A stretch of 18,729 nucleotides of DNA. It comes from Basidiobolus heterosporus B8920 (lineage: Eukaryota; Basidiobolomycota; Basidiobolomycetes; Basidiobolales; Basidiobolaceae). Each line of letters begins with the position of its first letter. The first letter of the stretch is position 1. The stretch spans positions 1-18,729 of the forward strand of contig JNET01029615.1 of NCBI GenBank assembly GCA_000697455.1, in the 5' to 3' direction. Below, one piece after another: positions 1-10,812 of the stretch. The position numbers and the translations under genes were made by a program. Under the pieces are notes generated by a model. The model ran no database searches. It saw only the letters and a list, made by a program, of their open reading frames with translations, and was not told the DNA's origin.

Positions 1-3216
<3,216 letters not shown>

Positions 3217-3286
3217 GTTTCCCGAAAGCTTCGTAAGGGTAGCATTACTCACTCTTGTATCCTCTGTTAGTAGTATATATTGTTCT

Positions 3287-3292
3287 AATAAA
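3287..3292 (+). terminator. Probable poly(A) signal of CUL1
   Basis: AATAAA lies 71 nt past the cullin stop codon, in a T-rich 3' flank. Position and sequence fit a polyadenylation signal; the cleavage site is not known. Confidence 0.5.
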
Positions 3293-3385
3293 GAGGTTGT
3301 TACATTTACCTCGTGATTCGAAGTTATTTGTTAATATCTTATAGTATGTCAGATATATCTCGTTACAATATACAAACATTCGAGT

Positions 3386-3446
3386 GATGAATAGATTTAG
3401 GGCTAGTGGTTCGATGAATAGATTTAGGGCTAGTGGTTCGATGAAT
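3386..3446 (+). repeat. Tandem 27-nt repeat, two full copies plus 7 nt
   Basis: Two identical 27-nt units (3386-3412 and 3413-3439) are followed by the first seven bases of a third (GATGAAT, 3440-3446). The repeat lies between the end of CUL1 and the decayed copy of its 3' end. The perfect identity suggests a recent local duplication. No coding role is seen. Confidence 0.9.
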
Positions 3447-3458
3447 GTTTCTTATACA

Positions 3459-3630
3459 GTTATTCACTCCACCCAATTCAACTGAGTAATATTAGGCTGC
3501 TATTGTAAGAATTATGTTCTCCTCGACCGGGAATACATCAAACGGATTGATTCCCAACAGGATACGTACAGCTATGTAGCATGAGTTCTTCTACGAGGAT
3601 GGATGGCTTTGTTGGCATAACTCTAATAAA
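3459..3630 (+). pseudogene. Truncated duplicate of the cullin last intron and last exon
   Basis: Bases 3459-3515 repeat the end of the last CUL1 intron and the first 21 nt of the last exon (parent about 2968-3042) with one mismatch and a 15-nt gap. The parent stretch 3043-3148 (106 nt, starting exactly at the neddylation Lys codon) is missing. Then 3514-3584 matches the terminal coding bases of CUL1 at about 77 percent identity and still reads VLLDREYIKRIDSQQDTYSYVA apart from three conserved-length blocks in the same frame, ending in TGA (3582-3584). An AATAAA at 3625-3630 mirrors the parent's signal. The missing piece puts the two halves in different frames, so this is not a working cullin end by itself. 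The 5' and 3' halves differ strongly in divergence, which suggests a mosaic origin. Confidence 0.8.
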
Positions 3631-3707
3631 GATGCATAGTTTCCTTGGGCTGTTCTTGTTAACCTAAATTTGGGCACATCCCGAATTAGATCAAATAAAA
3701 TTCCATC

Positions 3708-4521
3708 ATGGCAATGTATCATTTATTCTACTTAGGCGTGGACTTGACTCCCTCTTTCCATCGAACCATAGAAAATATGCTCACTCAAGGAACCTTTCAT
3801 ATTGAGCCAAGCCAGAGCTTCCACCCCAATTTTTTCTTAACTTTTCCAAGTTCAGAGCTAACTTCACCTGGTGCTGCTTGTAAATTACATGTATTTTATG
3901 ACCTTCCACGAGACATTATTTTAGATCCATACCAGTTGAAAGATTTAGAACCTTCCTTAGGTAGCGCTAAAATATATGGAAAAGTCGAACTTGAAGCACC
4001 TGTAAGTGAGATATCTGAAGAAGAAGCACCTTCGCTGCTTATTTCGCCAATGATAAATGAACAAGACCCGATGGAAGTGAAAGTCCCAGTACACATGAGA
4101 TATCAATACCCAGCAATGAAAGGGGAGGGAACACATGAAACAATTCATATTAAAGCCCCTTATGTGTTTTGGAGTTGTCCTCAAGGTATCTTAGAATATC
4201 TATTTGAGACTACCCATCGGTTTTTTACCAACTATACTTTGTTGAACTCTTTTAGATGTCAAAGTGAAGGAAACGTTCGAGGTAGATCAACACCCGCCTT
4301 TTTTGGTTGAAAAAGAATTTCTTGGAACTACGAAAATATATCCACTTGTATTGAGTAATCAAAATACAAGTCAAGAAATATCGGTGCCAAAAGGACAACT
4401 TGAAGGGGAACATCTGGTGCAAAACATCACTTTGGGATGTATCGTGTTAAGTTTCATATGGGTAGTGTTTACTATATCACTTAAAGCTCTTCGTAATTTC
4501 CGTCTTTCCAAAGAAGACTAG
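3708..4521 (+). CDS. PBN1: GPI mannosyltransferase I stabilising subunit, PIG-X/PBN1 family
   Basis: PIG-X (yeast Pbn1) is an ER membrane protein that stabilises PIG-M/Gpi14, the enzyme adding the first mannose to GPI anchors. Exons 3708-4185 and 4256-4521 join in phase to 247 residues (human PIG-X is 258). Matches to the family: HRTIENML (residues 18-25), the segment LPRDIILDPYQLKDL (66-80) that parallels the human 'IPAGLYVDPYELASL', and VPVHMRYQYP (126-135), the conserved V-H-RY-P motif. One hydrophobic helix at about residues 216-234 is followed by a short basic tail, as expected for a single-pass protein with its bulk in the ER lumen. No clear N-terminal signal peptide is seen, which agrees with Pbn1-like forms more than with human PIG-X. 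The start ATG has a good context (ATCATGG). The intron is 70 nt. The family is clear; the symbol is assigned by analogy. Confidence 0.85.
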
Positions 4522-4589
4522 TCCATGCTCTGAGTAGTTGTTTATTCCTTGTGTTTCCTTAACTCAACTCATTGCATGTTGTATAAATC

Positions 4590-4595
4590 AATAAA
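4590..4595 (+). terminator. Probable poly(A) signal of PIG-X
   Basis: AATAAA lies 69 nt past the PIG-X stop. It sits in the 245-nt gap before YAF9, so the two transcripts must be closely packed or overlap. Confidence 0.5.
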
Positions 4596-4766
4596 CAGAA
4601 ATCCACTTAATTTGACACTCTTAGTATAAATCAGAATGATTCTTGTCTAAGTCTAATCAAAAAATCATCGTAAATTCCCCAGATTCCAACGTCGTCTCAA
4701 CCGGCTCCGATAAACCACAAAAATTCTTAGATAATATCCGTTACTTGAAGCAAGTTCATGTTGGGT

Positions 4767-5696
4767 ATGAATTCTACACCCAGGAGATTAAAGGTAATTC
4801 TTCTTTCTCTATGCGAGACACCTACCGAAAGAGTGCTGGGTTTCTCTACTGATTACTTATGTATGTCTACTTGTTAGGGGTTATCTGTTTCTAAGTCTAT
4901 CGTTTATGGAACAATTGCTACCCCAATCTCGAGTAAAAAAGCCATAGAACCAGGCTCCCATACACATAACTGGGTAGTTTCTGTCCGTGGCGTAAATAAC
5001 GAAGATATTTCACATTTCATCAAGAAAGTGAACTTCAAATTACATGAATCCTTCGCAAACCCCAATCGAGGTAAGTACTTTCCCACAAGATTGCGAAGAC
5101 GTTCCTTAACTGTTTTTCAGTTGTTGAGAAGGCACCTTTTGAAGTGAGTGAGACTGGTTGGGGAGAGTTTGAGATCGTCATCAAGATCTATTTTAATAGT
5201 GTTAGTCACGAAAAACCCGTTACCCTCTATCATCCTCTGAGACTTCATCCGTATGAAGATCTTGACAAAGTGAAAGCATCGGGCAAGAACCCAATAGTAC
5301 AATATTATCAATACGAGGAATTGGTATGTATCAGAGTTCATTGTCGTGTTGGCCAACTCATTGAACCATATCATACAACGTTTAGATATTCAGTGAGCCA
5401 ACTGAGGCTATGTACAAACTTTTGACTGAAAGTGGCCCGTCTACTCTACCACTCAGTCGGACTGAGCGGCATAAGTTTAGTAAGTTATCACTGAGAGGCT
5501 TTACACCCGAAGTTCTCAGACTAAGTAGTTTGGTTTAGGTGTTGAATATGAAAGAGAAGAGCTTGAACGTCTAGATCTCGTTCATCGGGAGATCCAACTA
5601 GAAACACGGAACTACGTGGCAAGAATCCAAAGCGTCAGTGAAGAACTAGCCAAGTACCGTAGTCAGTTGGCTGCATTAGAGGAAGCGAGGAAATGA
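4767..5696 (+). CDS. YAF9: YEATS-domain chromatin protein, YAF9/GAS41 type
   Basis: Yaf9/GAS41 is a shared subunit of the NuA4 acetyltransferase and SWR1 remodelling complexes and reads acylated histone H3 lysines. Exons 4767-4793, 4878-5070, 5121-5323, 5386-5479 and 5539-5696 give 224 aa (yeast Yaf9 is 226). The N terminus MNSTPRRLKGLSVSKSIVYG aligns with the yeast start. YEATS features: HTHNWVVSVRG (37-47), FKLHESFANP (62-71), PPFE-like APFEVSETGWGEFEI (78-92) with the cage Trp at 87, and PVTLYHPLRLHPYE. The last exon encodes a charged C-terminal coiled coil (about 174-224), as in the family. The first coding exon is only 27 nt. An in-frame ATG at 4758 would add three residues, but 4767 has the better context (G at -3) and family agreement. 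A stop at 4746 closes the frame upstream. Confidence 0.92.
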
Positions 5697-5719
5697 TGTT
5701 TTGATAGAAATGTGTATAT

Positions 5720-5725
5720 AATAAA
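5720..5725 (+). terminator. Probable poly(A) signal of YAF9
   Basis: AATAAA lies 24 nt past the YAF9 stop, in the 171-nt gap between the convergent YAF9 and TSR3 genes. Confidence 0.5.
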
Positions 5726-5762
5726 TGGTTTTATTTCAAGAGGAAACTTGAGGCACGGTGCT

Positions 5763-5779
5763 AAAAATCGTCGATTTTT
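5763..5779. repeat. Perfect palindrome between convergent genes
   Basis: AAAAATCG and CGATTTTT (8-nt arms) flank a single central T at 5771. The tract lies between the stop of YAF9 and the stop of TSR3. The loop is too short for a normal RNA hairpin with all 8 pairs, so it may be a protein-binding palindrome, a 3'-end element used on both strands, or chance. Confidence 0.5.
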
Positions 5780-5867
5780 CGATGTCATAACATGTCTTAT
5801 ATAATATACATTTTTGTCAAATACATGTAATTACTTATGCACACTATATCTCAAGTCACACGTCTAT

Positions 5868-7596
5868 TTATTTGTCCACATTAACTGAACGTCTAAACAT
5901 GCGAACAATTTCATCCTCTTGCTCTTGAGCTCGTGGTTGAATGTCATCTTCGCTGTCTTCTTCTTCTTCCTCCTCCTCGTCATCAACATCATCATCATCT
6001 TCTTCTTCCTCTTCCTCTTCCTCCTCCTCTTCACTGCTCTCTTCTTCCTCGTATCTAAAAAATTTGCAAGAATGCCTGTTTAGTAACCATCATTGAAGGA
6101 GTACATATTTGGATAGTACATCAACTACCAACCTAGAGTTGTGGTTTGGATTCTCGAAAAGAAGGTCGTCGTCGTCATCTTCTTCTATAGTGAACAAGTG
6201 AACAAAAGATTCCACAATAAAAGACACGTGCATGATGAATACCTCTTTTACGTTGATGATCCTCCTCGATACTAGCCAGCCATTCGTTCTGTACTCTCAC
6301 GATGTCTGCTGAGTCTTTGCATGCCGCATACTTCTTGAGAATTTCCCTACGAGTGATTTGAGTAAACCATTGCTTCGGCTCACTTTCCAGCTACGTATGA
6401 AACTTACTCATTCACTTCTTTAAAGCCGTGACCCCACTTAAACTTACTCATGACCTCATCACCATACTCATCCAAGCCTATTTTGCTCGAGCGTTAACGG
6501 ATTCCTAGCCCAGTAAGGTACACGGAAAAGACAAACTTACCACAGATGTAAAAGCAAGCGGCATAAGCTTCGGCACAATTTAATCTAAGCGGTTTGCCAT
6601 AGTTGACTGGATTAGCCGCTACCAAGAATGGGACTGGGGATGAATAAGCAGGTTAGCGATGGGTCATTTATAATCAATAAATGGAGTACATAATCACTCA
6701 CGAAGTCTGTTATGTTTAGCACGTAATCTGTTGAGCGGGACTTCGTCTAGTTTAGCCCAAGAGCATTCCACCACGGCGATACCATGCTCCATGATGATGT
6801 CTTTGTCTTCGGGGGAAACTGCCTGCTTTCCGGTAGGACTAGACAGGATATGCATGAGCTCTATGAGTGACCGCAACCCGAAGCTTATTGAGCAGCTTAT
6901 CTCTACCTGAGTACAACACCACGAAAACCTTGGGTGACCTTTAAAGATCGGACCATACCCAATCTTTCCAATCTCTTGCCTGAGCAACGTTTAGGATCAC
7001 ATTGTTCGAAATCCTATTGATAAAAAAAGCCACAAGTTTAAACACAGATAGTCAAACCAAACCGACCCAAAATCATGCCACTCACCCACATAGCAAGAGG
7101 AACGGGTATCTTTCGACCCGGTTTTTCTGAATTGTTTCAAAACAAATAACTTAAATCTTAGCAAAAGGGAATAGTGTAGGTAGAATTAGAGGAACTAAGG
7201 AAAGTCGATAAAAACCTTGAACTAAAGTCAAATCACCAGCATTCTCCACTACCTCACGAACCCTAGAAAAAAGAACAAAGAATTGGTGAATCAAGTGATT
7301 CAATACAGGGAAAGTATTGTTTCCGTTTCCGTTTCCGTTTCCGTTTCCGTTTCCGTTTCCAGTTCGAGTTTAGGTTCCCTTTTAACCTTTCCCTGGGTTT
7401 TCCTCGAACGTTAACCTAAGTAGGTCGGCCTTTGTCGAAACGAAAACAACGGAAGGAACACAAGTAAATTGGTTGAAAAGTAAAACCTGTTCCCACGTTC
7501 GTATTTTTTGTCATTTCTTCCCTTGGAATTCTTTTTGACTGATTTGTGGTGATGTTTCCCATGACCACCCCCTTCTTCGCTTCCTTTTCTACCCAT
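5868..7596 (-). CDS. TSR3: 18S rRNA aminocarboxypropyltransferase Tsr3
   Basis: Tsr3 moves the 3-amino-3-carboxypropyl group of S-adenosylmethionine onto the hypermodified pseudouridine of 18S rRNA late in cytoplasmic 40S maturation. Ten exons on the minus strand (7596-7487, 7262-7216, 7126-7086, 7013-6907, 6838-6702, 6633-6541, 6477-6408, 6346-6243, 6184-6133, 6054-5868) join in phase to 315 aa, close to yeast (313). Order: basic Gly/His/Lys N terminus; [19 protein letters not shown] (about 61-79); [56 protein letters not shown] (about 152-171); [34 protein letters not shown]; then a Glu/Asp-rich tail (about 238-296) and a basic end. The 47-nt second exon ([15 protein letters not shown]) is not in the yeast or human protein and is the least certain part. 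An alternative donor near 7503 that skips it also stays in frame. Confidence 0.93.
7319..7360. repeat. (GTTTCC)7 microsatellite in TSR3 intron 1
   Basis: Seven perfect copies of the hexamer GTTTCC on the + strand (GGAAAC in the sense of TSR3) fill 42 nt of the first TSR3 intron. Degenerate relatives continue to about 7400 (GGTTCCC, CCTTTCCC). It lies about 57 nt upstream, in TSR3 sense, of the small second exon. Confidence 0.95.
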
Positions 7597-7893
7597 GATT
7601 ACTGTTGGTTAGTGAGAAAACCCATCTAATTCTCTCGACCATTGAAATCATTTACCCGTTTAGTCACTCGATTTTTTTTCCTAATGAGGTGACCACAATG
7701 ATGTGTGGTATAAATATTCGACGAAGAAATGGAAAAGAAATGGAATGATCCTCAAGTATATTGACTTAATTTAAAGCATATACGGTGATCAGCCATCATG
7801 AAATTAAGCTAGAGATGATTTCCCGGTCATAGGATTATTATGGAATGTGAAATTTATTATCGTGAACATTCAAATCTTTAATGATACAAGAAT
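7597..7893. other. Intergenic region between transketolase and TSR3
   Basis: In minus-strand sense this 297-nt gap is the transketolase 3' flank followed by the TSR3 promoter. It is AT-rich with a T-run at 7671-7680. No gene or repeat is seen. TTTATT at 7853-7858, that is AATAAA on the minus strand, lies 36 nt past the transketolase stop and is its probable poly(A) signal. Confidence 0.5.
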
Positions 7894-9930
7894 TTAGAAA
7901 ATTTGGGCGATCAGATGGGGAACTGGTTTGTTTTCGTAGTATGTCAGTGTCTTCTGTGCTTTGTCAGCTATGTTGGAAGCCGTGAACCCGAAGCGTTCAT
8001 AAAGTTTTTCGTAGGGTGCGGATGAACCGAAGCCCTTCATACCTATGGAGGCGTGTGCATATCGAGACCATCCAAAGGTGGACATCGCCTCAACACTAAC
8101 CACGGGAATGCCCTCTGGGAAGACCGATTCCTTATACGACTGCTCCTGCTCCTCAAACAATTCCATAGACGGCATAGATACAACGCGAGTGCTGATCCCC
8201 TTCTTCTCCAACTCTTTAGCGGCATCCACGATGATCGACACTTCCGACCCAGTAGCCACCAGAATTATTTGCGGTTTGTCTGCTCCCTGCAAAACGTATG
8301 CACCCTTAAGTACATTCTCAACCGTCGATCCCTCCAAGTGAGGCAAGTTCTGGCGGGTCAGTGCAATGACACTGGGCCGGGTCTTGTTCCTGAATGCAGC
8401 TAAATAGGCACCAGAGACCTCATTGCCATCCGCTGGTCGGAAAACTAGTGTGTTAGGTGTGGCACGGAGAGTGGCCAAGGTTTCGATAGGCTGATGAGTG
8501 GGCCCATCTTCACCCAATCCGATCGAGTCATGAGTCATGATGTAGATGACGCGTAAGTGGGAAAGTGCGGTCAAGCGGGAAGCACCGACAGCATAGGAAA
8601 TGAAATTCAAGAAGGTAGATGCGAACGGAATCAAAGGACCGTATGCAGCAATTCCATTGGATATGGCTGCCATACCATGTTCACGAACACCATAGCGGAT
8701 ATAACGACCAGAGTAGTCACCCAACCCAGAGCTTTCGGGCTGGAAATCCACTGCAGTCTTCCACCGGGTGAGATTAGAGTGAGTAAGATCAGCAGAACCA
8801 CCGATTAGTTCTGGCACCTTATCGGCAATAGCATTTAAAAGGGTTTCCGATAATTTTCTGGTGGCGGTAGGTGAATCTGAAGGCTTGTAGCGGGGAAGTG
8901 CCTCCTCGAAACCAGATGGGAGTTCTCCGGCGAAACGGCGTTTAAACTCCTTAGCAAGATCTGGATACTTCTCACTGTACTTCTTGAAAGTCTCATTCCA
9001 TTCCTTTTCATATTTGGCTCCCTGAGCTCTAACTTGTCCATAGAACTCGTAGACATCATCAGGAACGAAGAATTGTTTGTCTCCATCGAAACCAAACTTG
9101 GTCTTGACCTTGACGATATCATCACTCTTTAGTGGGGCACCGTGCACCTTCTCTGTGCCTTCGAGAAGAGAGCCGTAACCGATGGTGGTACGGATTTTGA
9201 TGATGCTTGGTTTATCTGTGACCTTCTTGGCCTCGCCAATAGCCTTGGCAATACTTTCGATATCATTGTCACCATCGCCAACGGATAGAGTATGCCATCC
9301 GTAGGCTTCATAGCGCTTAAGAACGTCTTCAGTGAAGCTAAGATCGGTGCTACCGTCAATTTGGATACTGTTATCATCGTAGAGTGCGATAAGTTTACCA
9401 AGCTTGAGATGGCCAGCAAGAGAGGCTGCTTCAGAAGCTACACCTTCTTGTAGACAGCCATCACCCAAAATAGAGTAAGTGTAGTTATCAATGATTTTGA
9501 AATCATCCTTATTGAAAGTGGCTTCCATATGAGCTTCGGCAAGTGCAAGGCCAACTGCATTCGAGATTCCCTGGCCTAAAGGACCAGTGGTGACCTCGAT
9601 ACCATCGGTCATGTAATTCTCGGGGTGACCAGGACAGATGCTGTCCAATTGACGGAAAGTCTTCAAGTCATCCATGGTAACCTTGTAACCCAAGAGGTGA
9701 AGAAGAACATATTGAAGGGCACAACTGTGGCCGTTCGACAGAATGAATCTATCTCTGTTAGGCCATGAGGGATTTTCAGGGTTGAACTTCATATATTTAG
9801 TAAACAAGACATGAGCCATAGGAGCACATCCCATGGGAGCTCCGGGATGTCCAGAATTGGCTTTGAAAACTACATCGGCGGAAAGGGTACGGATGGTATT
9901 GATACAACGTTGATCTTTAGAATCACTCAT
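7894..9930 (-). CDS. TKL1: Transketolase
   Basis: Cytosolic thiamine-diphosphate enzyme of the pentose phosphate pathway; it moves two-carbon ketol units between sugar phosphates (for example xylulose-5-P to ribose-5-P). One uninterrupted 678-residue frame, the usual length (yeast Tkl1 680). N-terminal PP domain: NSGHPGAPMG (25-34) with the substrate-contacting His28, GPLGQGISNAVG, and the ThDP/metal motif GDGCLQEG...N. Pyr domain: LIGGSADLTHSNLT and the YGVREHGMAAISNG motif with the Glu that activates ThDP, then DSIGLGEDGPTHQPIE. C-terminal domain: LVATGSEVSI and SMELFEEQ. Start ATG at 9928-9930 agrees with the family N terminus, and a TATA box lies about 60 nt upstream. No intron, unlike almost all its neighbours. 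Confidence 0.98.
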   Translation of the reverse strand: MSDSKDQRCINTIRTLSADVVFKANSGHPGAPMGCAPMAHVLFTKYMKFNPENPSWPNRDRFILSNGHSCALQYVLLHLLGYKVTMDDLKTFRQLDSICPGHPENYMTDGIEVTTGPLGQGISNAVGLALAEAHMEATFNKDDFKIIDNYTYSILGDGCLQEGVASEAASLAGHLKLGKLIALYDDNSIQIDGSTDLSFTEDVLKRYEAYGWHTLSVGDGDNDIESIAKAIGEAKKVTDKPSIIKIRTTIGYGSLLEGTEKVHGAPLKSDDIVKVKTKFGFDGDKQFFVPDDVYEFYGQVRAQGAKYEKEWNETFKKYSEKYPDLAKEFKRRFAGELPSGFEEALPRYKPSDSPTATRKLSETLLNAIADKVPELIGGSADLTHSNLTRWKTAVDFQPESSGLGDYSGRYIRYGVREHGMAAISNGIAAYGPLIPFASTFLNFISYAVGASRLTALSHLRVIYIMTHDSIGLGEDGPTHQPIETLATLRATPNTLVFRPADGNEVSGAYLAAFRNKTRPSVIALTRQNLPHLEGSTVENVLKGAYVLQGADKPQIILVATGSEVSIIVDAAKELEKKGISTRVVSMPSMELFEEQEQSYKESVFPEGIPVVSVEAMSTFGWSRYAHASIGMKGFGSSAPYEKLYERFGFTASNIADKAQKTLTYYENKPVPHLIAQIF

Positions 9931-9990
9931 GTTAAATGTGTACAGGAGAGTAATGGAAAATGCGAATTGGCCGTGTCCACCAAATTGAGG

Positions 9991-9998
9991 CTTTTATA
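9991..9998 (-). promoter_or_regulatory. TATA box of transketolase
   Basis: TATAAAAG on the minus strand, 61-68 nt upstream of the transketolase ATG. Its match to the TATA consensus and its position fit a core promoter of a strongly expressed glycolytic-type gene. Confidence 0.6.
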
Positions 9999-10390
9999 GA
10001 TGTGGGGTGGGTGTTTCAGAAATTAGCATACAGCAATTTACCATTACGAAGGTATGTCTTCGTAAGCTAATCTGACATAAAGCATTTCTCCGGGTTCACC
10101 AATGGGATTCTAGAGAACTATTTAACTGCAGGTAAAGTAGATATAACGATTATGATGTGGCCAAATAGAGTGGCTTCCATTACTAATAGAGATAGTTGGA
10201 AATGACCGTAATCAAGAACCCGTGTATTTAATAGTTCGAGTAAGTAGGATCATTCTTGCATCAGGGACCAAGTTAGGCTAGTGTCCACTGTCATCGCTAG
10301 CACTTGAGCCAAGTATTGAAGATAGGACGTGATTAGAGATGCGATGATTTCTGCTTATCTTGTAACTCTGCCAACGTGTATCAGTGATTT

Positions 10391-10445
10391 GGGTGAGGGA
10401 CTAGGGAATGGAGAGACGGGGGTAGACGGGGGTGACTGGGATGGG
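10391..10445 (+). other. G-rich cluster, canonical G-quadruplex motif
   Basis: Seven runs of three or more G occur in 55 nt. The last four (10418-10422, 10428-10432, 10438-10440, 10443-10445) are joined by loops of 5, 5 and 2 nt and satisfy the G3N1-7 rule; three more GGG runs lie at 10391-10406. It stands about 370 nt upstream of the 14-3-3 start and 460 nt upstream of transketolase. Structure and function are inferred from sequence only. Confidence 0.7.
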
Positions 10446-10812
10446 AAACTGGCTAGAATTACCACTCTGAATCCGGATCGATGGATAAATGAAAAAAATG
10501 GACTTACAAAATGTAGATCCATTTATATGACCGCTGTTAGGAGATCCACAGCGATTGGCTCGAATCCCTCTTGTCCCTATTTCATATGCTGTAATTGTGC
10601 GAGTGTAGGTATGACACCTCTGTAAGAGCAGTCTTTTTAGATCAATGATGGTGACGACACCTCCCATTCCAGGGCTGAGGATTCTAATTCGTCATAAGTG
10701 ACCTGCTTTTCCATAGCAACTGCAACTCTTATTACTCTCCTTATTACTATTTCATTTGTGTTCCTCTACTTCACAAAGACAAACCAAGTTAACCGCAAGC
10801 TACAAAGACACA

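Larger units (their letters stand above)
3217..3707. other. Intergenic region CUL1 to PIG-X
   Basis: The gap of about 490 nt holds the CUL1 poly(A) signal, the 27-nt tandem repeat and the truncated cullin copy described separately. The remaining roughly 75 nt before the PIG-X start (3631-3707) form a short AT-rich 5' flank with no clear TATA box. No other gene is seen on either strand. Confidence 0.7.
9931..10812. other. Shared 5' intergenic region, transketolase / 14-3-3
   Basis: The longest gap in the window (882 nt), between two divergently transcribed genes. It holds the transketolase TATA box, a G-rich cluster at 10391-10445 and, close to the 14-3-3 start, a pyrimidine-rich stretch (about 10725-10770) of the kind found at fungal transcription starts. 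Open frames of under 100 codons here lack an ATG start, family matches and splice structure. No RNA gene is recognised. Confidence 0.6.

Noticed and set aside
4643-4852. 69-residue frame overlapping the YAF9 5' end
   Set aside because: It starts with TTG, has no family match, and the YAF9 first exon with its proper N terminus lies inside it in another frame.
10540-10590. GGCTCGAATCCC looks like the T-arm of a tRNA
   Set aside because: The flanking bases do not form a 5-bp T stem, and no anticodon arm or acceptor stem can be found at the right distances on either strand.
10329-10667. Open frames of 98 aa (+) and 88 aa (-) in the transketolase/14-3-3 gap
   Set aside because: The + frame does not start with ATG, neither has a family signature or splice structure, and both cover the G-rich cluster, which makes low-stop frames by composition.
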